From contig DAOTUD010000183.1 in the NCBI GenBank assembly GCA_034437275.1, forward strand, positions 1 through 6,965: a stretch of 6,965 nucleotides of DNA, given 5' to 3'. Below are positions 1 through 6,945 of the stretch, in pieces. Made by a program: the position numbers and the translations under genes. Under the pieces are notes generated by a model that saw nothing but the letters and a program-made list of their open reading frames with translations, did not search any database and was not told the origin of the DNA. The DNA is from TC-15 sp034437275. Lineage in GTDB: Bacteria; Chloroflexota; Anaerolineae; Aggregatilineales; Aggregatilineaceae. The first letter of the stretch is position 1. Every line of letters begins with the position of its first letter.

Positions 1-19
1 GGAGTCACAGCGCGCGCTT

Positions 20-93
20 TTCCCCTCGCCCCTTATATGGGAGAGGGGACACCGCCCGCCGGGGCGGAGGGGTGAGGGCCAGCGGGTGAGGGC
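20..93. repeat. GC-rich double-hairpin intergenic repeat, copy 1
   Basis: Two adjacent inverted repeats are visible. In the first, 22-31 pairs with 39-48 (CCCCTC-type arm against GAGGGG, one mismatch, 7-nt loop). In the second, CCGCCC at 52-57 pairs perfectly with GGGCGG at 62-67 around a 4-nt loop. They are followed by an exact direct repeat of GGGTGAGGGC at 70-79 and 84-93. The layout and GGGTGAGGG wording resemble the element at 4798-4891, so I treat the two as one dispersed family. It lies downstream of the DCC-family gene. It lacks a T-run on the minus strand after the hairpins, so it is not a classical intrinsic terminator, although the hairpins could still protect the 3' end of the transcript. 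Confidence 0.6.
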
Positions 94-124
94 AAAACTG
101 GACAGTAACTTCTGCCGACCTGTA

Positions 125-529
125 CTAGCCGGACTGTTCCGGCCCATCGATCCGGCATTGGGTCAGCCCCAGCCAGCGCGAGATCGCGGCGCGATGACGA
201 GCGATCACACGGTAGAACGGCTCCGCCAACCAATACACCGGCGGCAGCGTCCCGACCGCCCCCATCATACCCCACACGCCCGGCAGCCGCCGCAGCACGG
301 CGACGAACGCCCGCGCCCCGTGCCAGCGCCGCCCGTCCGGATGCACCACCACCAGCGCCCGGCGGGCTTCTTCGCGCGTCAGGCCGGGGGCGATGCGGTC
401 CAGGTCCGCCCCCTGGTAAGCGACAAAACGCAGCCGGTGATGGGCGTCGCGCCGTTCAGCCGCACGCCGAGATGCCTGGCAAATGCCGCAGTCGCCGTCG
501 AAAATTACGGTCAGGTTGTCCACAGTCAT
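125..529 (-). CDS. DCC-family thiol-disulfide oxidoreductase-like protein (DUF393)
   Basis: A 134-residue protein matching the DCC family, small predicted thiol-disulfide oxidoreductases with a thioredoxin-like active site. The family hallmark sits at the N-terminus: a hydrophobic beta-strand (LTVIF, residues 6-10), then DGDCGIC (11-17), giving a D-x-x-C-x-x-C arrangement with C14 and C17. Further family-like segments are a GARAFVAVLRRLPG helix (71-84), a proline-containing stretch near 96-100, an FYRVIARHR segment (105-113) and a late cysteine (C125). I chose the ATG at 529 because AGGAGG lies 9 nt upstream (complement of 539-544); a start at 589 would add 20 residues ahead of the conserved fold with no better site. 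It lies 137 bp behind the DegV gene on the same strand, so co-transcription is possible. No signal peptide or clear membrane helix is seen. Redox activity is inferred from the family; the substrate is unknown. Confidence 0.85.
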   Translation of the reverse strand: MTVDNLTVIFDGDCGICQASRRAAERRDAHHRLRFVAYQGADLDRIAPGLTREEARRALVVVHPDGRRWHGARAFVAVLRRLPGVWGMMGAVGTLPPVYWLAEPFYRVIARHRAAISRWLGLTQCRIDGPEQSG

Positions 530-666
530 TACACTACACCTCCTTTCCCCAGCTTTTAACATAAACACCCTGCCGCTGGCGAGCAGCAATACAAAACCAG
601 GGAGTCGAAGTCACCCAGACTCGCCCGGTGTATGCACCGAATGTCAACGCGCAGGGGAAGCGCCGC

Positions 667-1527
667 CTAGGGCCGGTCGGGCAGCAGCGCGATCCCGACC
701 GTGCCGGGGCCGCTGTGCACGCCCAACGCCGGGGACAACTGCGCCACCACCCACTCGAGCATGGTGTAGTGTTCTTCGAGCAGAGGCCGGAACTTCTCGA
801 CCTCGTCCGGGGCGGCAACGTGCATCAACGCCGCGCGCACCGTGCTGCCCGGCGGAATGCGGTTGAGCGCCAGCGCCACAATGCGCTTGTAGGCCCCGGT
901 CCGGGTGCGGGCCACGCCTAGCGGCGACGGCATCCCCGCTTTCATGCCGATCACGGGTTTGATGCCCAACAGATCGCCGACCAGGCCGGTCACCTTGCCG
1001 ATGCGCCCGCCGCGCTGCAAATACTCCAGCGTGTCGTTGGTGAAGGCCACGAACGCCTGCTCGGAAGCTTTCTGCGCCACCTCGCGCACCGCGTCCAGCG
1101 ACCAGCCCTGCAGCGCCGCGCGGGCGGCCTGGATCACGGCCCAGCCATGCGCCAGCGCCACCTGCCGCGTATCGACCACTTCGATCCCGAAGCCGGGCAA
1201 TTCTTGCGCGGCCAGCCGCTTGGCCAGCACCGCCGATTGGTAGCCGCCGCTGCCCTCGCCGGTCATCGAGATGACGACCACGCCATCCGCCCGTTTGGCG
1301 GCGCGCCGGTACACTTCCAGATATTCGCCCGCGCTGGGGTTGGCGGTGGTCGGCCATTGTTCGGGCGAAGACTTCAGCCAGTCATAAAATTCATCAGGCG
1401 GCATATCCACGCCATCATGAACGGTCCCCTGCGCCATGTGCACATGATAGGCCACGACCTCGATCCCCAGTTCCGCAACCATCGGAGTAGGGACGCTGGC
1501 GCAGCTATCGGTTACAACAATAATCAT
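667..1527 (-). CDS. DegV family protein (fatty-acid-binding type)
   Basis: A 286-residue protein covering the normal length of the DegV family, two-domain proteins that bind a fatty acid; characterised FakB members present acyl chains to a kinase for phospholipid synthesis. Landmarks in order: TDSCAS (6-11) after the first beta-strand, DEFYDWL (45-51) leading to PTTANPS (59-65), TGEGSGGYQSA (89-99), VDTRQVALAHG (118-128), DTLEYLQRGGRIG (165-177), LLGIKPVIG (186-194), and HSGPGTVG (271-278) near the end. The usual SGLSGTYQSA wording is changed to TGEGSGGYQSA. The ATG at 1527 is preferred over a GTG at 1548 because GAGGAG lies 9 nt before it and the protein then begins directly at the first strand. 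It is divergent from the membrane protein gene. No fatty-acid kinase is in the window, so a FakB role is only a family-based guess. Confidence 0.93.
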   Translation of the reverse strand: MIIVVTDSCASVPTPMVAELGIEVVAYHVHMAQGTVHDGVDMPPDEFYDWLKSSPEQWPTTANPSAGEYLEVYRRAAKRADGVVVISMTGEGSGGYQSAVLAKRLAAQELPGFGIEVVDTRQVALAHGWAVIQAARAALQGWSLDAVREVAQKASEQAFVAFTNDTLEYLQRGGRIGKVTGLVGDLLGIKPVIGMKAGMPSPLGVARTRTGAYKRIVALALNRIPPGSTVRAALMHVAAPDEVEKFRPLLEEHYTMLEWVVAQLSPALGVHSGPGTVGIALLPDRP

Positions 1528-1536
1528 CGTCTGTAG

Positions 1537-1542
1537 CTCCTC
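1537..1542 (-). promoter_or_regulatory. Ribosome binding site that fixes the DegV start
   Basis: On the minus strand this reads GAGGAG, 9 nt before the ATG at 1527. It argues against the in-frame GTG at 1548, which would place this motif inside the coding sequence. Confidence 0.75.
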
Positions 1543-1580
1543 ACTCACTGCCGGACATCTTCAGGCATCCAGCCACACCG

Positions 1581-1586
1581 ATTGTA
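1581..1586 (-). promoter_or_regulatory. Possible -10 element for the DegV gene
   Basis: The minus strand reads TACAAT (5 of 6 to TATAAT), which would give a leader of roughly 45-50 nt before the DegV ATG. No good -35 hexamer is present at 16-18 bp spacing and there is no TG extension, so the call rests on the -10 alone. Confidence 0.3.
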
Positions 1587-1643
1587 CCGCAAGTTTTGCT
1601 AGCAGTGATCATACAGTTGTGCCATACTGGGAGCATTGCCACC

Positions 1644-2573
1644 ATGACACGGAGCAAACTCACCATGCCCACCCATGCTTCCACTCCATCCCAACGCGAC
1701 CGCCGCCAGGCACGCAAACATCTGGACCGCGCGCTGGGCTTCCAGCGCAGCGGCGATATCCCACGCGCCGTCGAGCATCTGGGCCTAGCGCTGATGCGCG
1801 ACCCCACGTTGGAAGATGACCCATTCGTCCACAACTTCACCGAACTGCTGCTGGGCCGCGATCTGGCGGACGCACTGCCGATGCTGGCCAATCGCGACCG
1901 GCGCAGTGCGCACATTGAGCAGCTCGGCGGCAAGGCGCGGCTTCGCGTGCGGCAGGAAAGTCCCGACGCCGACCGGGCCACCACGCGGGCGGTGCTGGTG
2001 CTGCTGGGCGGGTACGGGCTGCTCGTGGCGCTGCTGGCGGCGGTGATCGCGTGGTTGGCGCTGCCGGACGTGATCGCGGAATTCAGGGCCGAACTCACCG
2101 CGGAAGACGTCGAGCTGGACGGCATTCTCACCCCCGCCCAGGCCAGCGACCTGATCGACCCGGCGCTGGCCCTTGTCGCGGCGATCACCGCCGCCGCCAG
2201 CCTGGGCAGCGCTGCCGGGCTGCTGACCTTCGCCGCCGGGGTGCACTTCGCGGCGCTGCGCCTGCTGGCCGGGACCGGCACGCGCGTGTATTTGCTGTGG
2301 CGGCTGCTGCGGCTGGCGCTGGTCTTCACGCTGGTCGCGGCGGGGGCGGCGCTGGTGATGCTGCTGGTCATCCCCTACGAGCCGATGGTGATCATGATGC
2401 TGGTCGCCTGGATCGTGAGCAGCGTTGTGGTGGGGGTGTATATGCTGAGCGCGCTGGTCAAAGACGTATACACCTTTCACGGGGAGAACGGGTGCAGCGC
2501 GGTCGCCATCGGCGGCGTAATCACCGCTGCGCTGGGGATCGGGCTGTGGGTGCTGCTGCGGATTGCCCTATAA
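1644..2573 (+). CDS. Membrane protein with TPR-like N-terminus and Yip1-like five-helix domain
   Basis: A 309-residue protein. Residues about 24-55 fit a single tetratricopeptide-type helix pair (ARKHLDRALGFQRSGDIPRA followed by VEHLGLALMRDP). A charged linker to about 112 follows. Then come five hydrophobic segments, roughly 116-142, 174-202, 217-243, 247-273 and 284-306. Helix count, short acidic loop after the first helix, AAGVHFAALRLLAGTG (197-212) and a conserved-looking VKDVYTFHG (272-280) before the last helix are all reminiscent of Yip1-domain membrane proteins. This assignment is by pattern, not alignment. Start: ATG 1644 has GGGAG 10 nt upstream; ATG 1665 with GGAG 10 nt upstream is nearly as good and would remove seven residues. 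A TTG at 1596 is less likely. No signal peptide; the N-terminus is probably cytoplasmic. Function unknown; the TPR suggests a protein partner. Confidence 0.8.
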   Translation: MTRSKLTMPTHASTPSQRDRRQARKHLDRALGFQRSGDIPRAVEHLGLALMRDPTLEDDPFVHNFTELLLGRDLADALPMLANRDRRSAHIEQLGGKARLRVRQESPDADRATTRAVLVLLGGYGLLVALLAAVIAWLALPDVIAEFRAELTAEDVELDGILTPAQASDLIDPALALVAAITAAASLGSAAGLLTFAAGVHFAALRLLAGTGTRVYLLWRLLRLALVFTLVAAGAALVMLLVIPYEPMVIMMLVAWIVSSVVVGVYMLSALVKDVYTFHGENGCSAVAIGGVITAALGIGLWVLLRIAL

Positions 2574-2574
2574 T
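2569..2574 (+). promoter_or_regulatory. Perfect TATAAT overlapping the membrane-protein stop codon
   Basis: CTATAATCT contains a consensus -10 hexamer that includes the TAA stop of the membrane protein gene (2571-2573). It would start transcription about 25 nt before the next ATG at 2605. The -35 region (2545-2551) is GTGGGT-like and poor, so the promoter may be weak, activator-dependent or accidental. If real, the downstream gene has its own promoter in addition to read-through. Confidence 0.35.
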
Positions 2575-2604
2575 CTGGGGGAACACGAGCACAGAGGAGG
2601 TACC

Positions 2605-3063
2605 ATGCACACCTTACCCGGCAGCGAGGTAGCCCAACATCTGGCCGGCATCCTGCACCCCGACACCCAGCAGCACGATTACGAAGTCGACCTGACCGCC
2701 GGCGCGATCTTCGCCATCACCGGGCCGGGCGCGATTGATTTCGGCGGCTCCGAACTCCTGCCCGCCCCGCGCGAAGCCATCCAGCCGGAAACAACCATCC
2801 CAGAGGACAAATACGGCTGGTGGATGCTGGACCCCGGCAGCTACATCGTGCGCTTCAACGAGACGATCCAGCAGCAGCCCGACCAGATCGCGTTCATCCA
2901 GCCCCACGAGCGCCTGCTGCAGGCCGGCGGCTTTCACGCCACGTGCCACTTCCGCGACACGCGCGAACACCTGGAAACGCTGCTGATCGTCGGGGCGGGC
3001 GGGCTGCGCATCAAAGAAAACGCGCGCCTGTCCAAGCTGTTGATCTTCCGCCTGGACGGCTAG
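2605..3063 (+). CDS. dCTP deaminase/dUTPase superfamily-like protein, catalytic signature altered
   Basis: A 152-residue protein with the order of elements found in the trimeric dUTPase/dCTP deaminase fold. YEVDLTAGAIFAI (26-38) corresponds to the early D-L-R-x-G strand. WWMLDPGSYIVRFNETI (72-88) matches the family's L-x-P-G-x-x-x-x-x-x-E-x-I/V hairpin. QPHERLLQAGG (99-109) sits where dCTP deaminases have GRSSLARLG, and ENARLSKLLIFRL (138-150) matches the closing N-x-R-I-x-Q-L-x-F strand. The Arg-Ser-Ser triad is replaced by His-Glu-Arg, so deaminase or dUTPase activity cannot be assumed. The ATG at 2605 follows a strong AGAGGAGG, only 4 nt away, slightly close. It begins 31 bp after the membrane protein gene, so the two may share a transcript. 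It could be an unrelated beta-barrel protein; the fold call is by eye. Confidence 0.6.
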   Translation: MHTLPGSEVAQHLAGILHPDTQQHDYEVDLTAGAIFAITGPGAIDFGGSELLPAPREAIQPETTIPEDKYGWWMLDPGSYIVRFNETIQQQPDQIAFIQPHERLLQAGGFHATCHFRDTREHLETLLIVGAGGLRIKENARLSKLLIFRLDG

Positions 3064-3078
3064 CCGCGCTCACCGGGC

Positions 3079-3113
3079 AAAAAAACGGGGCACAGGCAGC
3101 ACGCCCGGCCCCG
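3079..3113 (-). terminator. Rho-independent terminator of gltX
   Basis: Read on the minus strand, CGGGGC (complement of 3108-3113) pairs with GCCCCG (complement of 3086-3091) and is followed at once by seven T residues (complement of 3079-3085). The 16-nt loop is long and part of it, GCCCGG at 3103-3108, can instead pair with CCGGGC at 3073-3078. It begins 23 bp after the gltX stop. In the plus direction no T-run follows, so it serves gltX rather than the convergent gene ending at 3063. Confidence 0.75.
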
Positions 3114-3136
3114 CGTCATATCCGAATGGGATCGCC

Positions 3137-4630
3137 CTACTCCATCAGCGTGGTGATCGCCTCGCGGATGCGCTGGAGCGACGTCTCGCGCCCCAGGATT
3201 TCCATCGACTCGAACAGCGGCGGCGCGACGCGCTGGGCGGTGGTCGCCACGCGCAGCGTCCCGAAGACCTGCCCGGCCTTCAACCCCATGTCTTTCACCA
3301 GGGCGCGCATCGCGGCTTCCTGGCGTTCCGCGTCGAAGTCGGGCAGTTCGCTCAGCGTGACCAGCGATTTTTCGAGCACCTCTTTGGTGCTGGCCGCGTC
3401 CATCTTCTTCTGGATCAACTCCTCCGGCGGCGCAGGTGTGAAGTCGTCCGCGAAGAAAAAGCCCGCCATCGGCACCACGTCATTCAGCGACTTGAGACGG
3501 TCGCGGATGATCGGGACGACCTTCAACAGCACGTCCATGTTGACCTCGTGCCCGGCCTCCTCCAGCACCGGCTGTAAGTGACGGGCCAGTTGTTCGTCGT
3601 CCATCTCGCGGATGTACACGCCGTTGAGCCAGTTCAGCTTATCCAGCGGGAACACGCTGCCCGCCGGGTTCACGCGCGACAGGTCGAAGCGCGCGATGGT
3701 CTCCGCGACGGTGAAAACCTCGCGGTCCTCGCCGAAGCTCCAGCCGACGTTGGTCAGAAAATTGACGATGGCCTCCGGCACGTAGCCCGCCGCGCGGAAC
3801 TCGTGCAGCAGCACCGGCACCTGCTGCCCGTCGACGGTAAACCCGGCGCTGCGCTTGGAGAGCTTGCCCTTGCCGCTGGGGTTGAGGATCACCGGCAGAT
3901 GCGCGATCTGCGGCATCTCCCAGCCGAACGCATCGTACAGGTTCTTGTGGATCGGCGCGGACGAGATCCACTCCTCGGCGCGCAGGATGTGACTGATCGC
4001 CATCGTGTGGTCGTCGACCACATTCGCCAGGTGATAGGTCGGGTAGCCGTCGGACTTGAGCAGCACCAGGTCGTTGAGCCGGGTGTTGTCGAACGTGATC
4101 GGGCCGCGAATGATGTCGTGGATCGTGGTCTCGCCCGCCAGCGGCATCTTGAAGCGGATCACGTACTCGCCGCCGGTTTCCTGGTGAAGTTGTTCGCGCT
4201 CCTCCGGCGACAGGGTGCGGCAGCGCCGGTCGTAGCCAGGGTCCTCTTTGCGGGCCTTCTGCTCTTCGCGGACGCGCTGCAAACGTTCCGCCGTGCAGTA
4301 GCAGCGATAGGCTAAGTCGTGCTCGACCAGCCACGCCGCCCACTGCTGGTACAGGTCGGTCCGTTCCGATTGGAAATACGGCCCGTACGCGCCGCCGACC
4401 TCTGGCCCCTCGTCCCAGTCGATCCCCAGCCAGCGCAAGCCCTCCGTGATCAACTCGACGGAGCCGGGCACGAACCGCTTGCGGTCGGTGTCTTCGATGC
4501 GCAGAATGAATGTGCCCCCATGATGGCGGGCAAAGAACCAGTTGAACAATGCCGTCCGGACGCCGCCAATATGCACGGGGCCGGTCGGGCTGGGCGCAAA
4601 GCGCACGCGAACATCAGATTTTTCGGTCAC
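3137..4630 (-). CDS. gltX: Glutamyl-tRNA synthetase
   Basis: A 497-residue class I aminoacyl-tRNA synthetase that attaches glutamate to tRNA-Glu with ATP in the cytoplasm. RFAPSPTGPVHIGGVRTALF (9-28) carries the HIGH-type signature as HIGG (20-23), and GKGKLSKR (253-260) carries the KMSKS-type loop as KLSKR (256-260). FILRIEDTDR (41-50), YHLANVVDDH (199-208) and ILRAEEW (215-221) are typical GluRS segments. CYC (110-112) and C137 (YDRRCR) resemble the zinc-binding insertion, though the fourth ligand (His in E. coli) is not evident. The C-terminal part from about 330 is the all-helical anticodon-binding region; length is normal. The start is GTG, with AGGAG 9 nt upstream (complement of 4640-4644). 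It is divergent from glnS. Since a glutaminyl-tRNA synthetase is present, this enzyme is probably the discriminating type; that is inference. Confidence 0.97.
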   Translation of the reverse strand: MTEKSDVRVRFAPSPTGPVHIGGVRTALFNWFFARHHGGTFILRIEDTDRKRFVPGSVELITEGLRWLGIDWDEGPEVGGAYGPYFQSERTDLYQQWAAWLVEHDLAYRCYCTAERLQRVREEQKARKEDPGYDRRCRTLSPEEREQLHQETGGEYVIRFKMPLAGETTIHDIIRGPITFDNTRLNDLVLLKSDGYPTYHLANVVDDHTMAISHILRAEEWISSAPIHKNLYDAFGWEMPQIAHLPVILNPSGKGKLSKRSAGFTVDGQQVPVLLHEFRAAGYVPEAIVNFLTNVGWSFGEDREVFTVAETIARFDLSRVNPAGSVFPLDKLNWLNGVYIREMDDEQLARHLQPVLEEAGHEVNMDVLLKVVPIIRDRLKSLNDVVPMAGFFFADDFTPAPPEELIQKKMDAASTKEVLEKSLVTLSELPDFDAERQEAAMRALVKDMGLKAGQVFGTLRVATTAQRVAPPLFESMEILGRETSLQRIREAITTLME

Positions 4631-4679
4631 TCTCCATCACTCCTAACTGCGACTACGGCTGTGCGGTGCGGCAGCGCGC

Positions 4680-4708
4680 ATTATACCAGATGCGCCCCCT
4701 GCGTTAAA
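4680..4708 (-). promoter_or_regulatory. Extended -10 promoter for gltX
   Basis: The minus strand reads TGGTATAAT: a perfect TATAAT (complement of 4680-4685) with the TG extension one base upstream. A weak TTTAAC (complement of 4703-4708) lies exactly 17 bp further upstream as the -35. Transcription would start near 4672-4674, leaving about a 43-nt leader to the GTG at 4630. That is too short for a T-box or other riboswitch. Confidence 0.65.
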
Positions 4709-4732
4709 CCGGCAATTATCACAACCCATAAA

Positions 4733-4762
4733 TTACACTTTGGGGCCTCGATTTGTTACACT
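4733..4762 (+). promoter_or_regulatory. Possible glnS promoter and TTACACT direct repeat
   Basis: TGTTACACT at 4754-4762 is an extended -10 candidate (TACACT, 4 of 6, with TG one base upstream). No good -35 is seen. TTACACT occurs twice, at 4733-4739 and 4756-4762, 23 bp apart (about two helical turns), so these could also be binding sites for a regulator. A start here would give a leader of about 165 nt that carries the GC-rich repeat at 4798-4891. Between the gltX start and this point, apart from the gltX leader and promoter, I see nothing else. Confidence 0.3.
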
Positions 4763-4797
4763 AGTAGGGACCTATTCGGTTTTGTGCCGGTGGTTTA

Positions 4798-4891
4798 CCC
4801 CGCCCTAAATCCCTCCCCGTAAACGGAGAGGGACTTGTGATCGCGGTTCAATTCCCCCCTCCGCGTGCGGGGAGGGGGCCAGGGGGAGGGG
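4798..4891. repeat. GC-rich double-hairpin intergenic repeat, copy 2
   Basis: First hairpin: CCCTCCCCG (4811-4819) pairs with CGGAGAGGG (4824-4832), one mismatch, 4-nt loop. Second: CCCCCTCC (4855-4862) pairs perfectly with GGAGGGGG (4871-4878) over a GC-rich loop, followed by GGCCAGGGGGAGGGG. This is the same plan as 20-93: two hairpins with CCCTC/GAGGG arms followed by a G-rich GGCCAG tail. It ends 44 bp before the glnS ATG, so it probably lies in the glnS leader. The G-runs in the second half (for example 4869-4891) could also form a G-quadruplex on the plus strand. Confidence 0.6.
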
Positions 4892-4934
4892 ACGCGCATA
4901 CGGCCAATCACTAACCAACGAAAGAGCATGCAAC

Positions 4935-6659
<1,725 letters not shown>

Positions 6660-6717
6660 GCACAACGCACCGCTAGAGCGTGTTATGAACTTACGTAGGC
6701 TGTTTACCAAAATGCGC

Positions 6718-6755
6718 CGTAAAGCCCCTGTCTTTAGCTATGGGGATATAAGGCG
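6718..6755 (+). mobile_element. IS200/IS605-like right-end hairpin (remnant)
   Basis: AAAGCCCC is followed by TGTCTTTAGCTA and then TGGGGATATAAGG. CCCC (6725-6728) pairs with GGGG (6742-6745), T6741 is bulged, T6729 pairs with A6740 and C6732 with G6737, leaving a TTTA loop with a G-T wobble and one mismatch. A G/C stem with CTTTAG at its tip and an unpaired T is the usual look of the right ends of IS200/IS605 elements, where it also forms the 3' part of the TnpB guide-RNA scaffold. No tnpA or tnpB lies next to it: glnS occupies the upstream side. So it is at most a solitary end or a small non-autonomous derivative. The recognition is by wording, not by search. Confidence 0.4.
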
Positions 6756-6776
6756 TGGCGCACAAGCGCCTTATAT
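6746..6776. repeat. Perfect 10-bp inverted repeat
   Basis: ATATAAGGCG (6746-6755) and CGCCTTATAT (6767-6776) are exact reverse complements around an 11-nt loop. A competing inner hairpin, GGCGC (6757-6761) with GCGCC (6766-6770) and loop ACAA, uses part of the right arm. The repeat starts directly after the IS200/IS605-like hairpin. Confidence 0.8.
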
Positions 6777-6794
6777 GGTACAACACTAAATACG

Positions 6795-6842
6795 ATTGTG
6801 CGCTAAACGTCAGAAGGAAAATAGCCTCAGCGTTAGCACAAT
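6795..6842. repeat. Bulged inverted repeat
   Basis: ATTGT (6795-6799) pairs with ACAAT (6838-6842), GCTAA (6802-6806) with TTAGC (6833-6837), and CG (6808-6809) with CG (6831-6832). This makes 12 pairs with a two-base and a one-base bulge on the left side and a 21-nt loop. Confidence 0.6.
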
Positions 6843-6846
6843 GCGG

Positions 6847-6945
6847 CATCTTAACAACTTCAAATAGCCGGTTGTGGCGAGCAGGTCGCCACGTAAAATT
6901 TGAACCGCACAAGATGAGAAACCTCTTTTTGGGCGGGACACGCCC
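6847..6945 (+). ncRNA. Candidate structured RNA: three nested helices plus a 3' hairpin
   Basis: Three perfectly paired helices nest in order: CATCTT (6847-6852) with AAGATG (6911-6916), TTCAAAT (6859-6865) with ATTTGAA (6898-6904), and GTGGCGA (6874-6880) with TCGCCAC (6886-6892) over a 5-nt GCAGG loop. The internal loops are 6/6 and 8/5 nt. After five T residues (6926-6930) a further hairpin follows, GGGCG (6931-6935) with CGCCC (6941-6945). Twenty Watson-Crick pairs stacked in one arm are unlikely by chance, but the same pairing works on either strand, so the direction is a guess. I do not recognise the family. Mobile-element RNAs such as HEARO/omega RNA are one possibility; a DNA-level palindrome of a transposon end is another. 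Confidence 0.35.

Noticed and set aside
31..40. CCTTATATGG at 31-40 and again at 6769-6778
   Set aside because: An exact 10-bp match, but it lies in a hairpin loop in one case and a stem in the other with no shared context, so I regard it as chance.
86..559. 157-codon plus-strand frame opposite the DCC gene
   Set aside because: Pro/His/Arg-rich shadow without motifs, while the minus strand encodes an intact DCC signature and a strong ribosome binding site.
642..647. Perfect TTGACA on the minus strand between the DegV and DCC genes
   Set aside because: No acceptable -10 hexamer lies 16-18 bp downstream, so it is not supported as a promoter.
1541..2480. Long minus-strand open frames across the membrane protein gene
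   Set aside because: Ser/Ala-rich or Gln/His/Arg-rich translations typical of antisense shadows; the plus-strand frame has membrane helices and plausible start sites.
4763..4934. T-box or amino-acid riboswitch in the glnS leader
   Set aside because: No T-box sequence of the UGGNACC type and no terminator/antiterminator pair; the hairpins present belong to the GC-rich repeat.
6724..6945. CRISPR array
   Set aside because: The stem-loops differ in sequence and spacing; there are no regularly spaced identical repeats.
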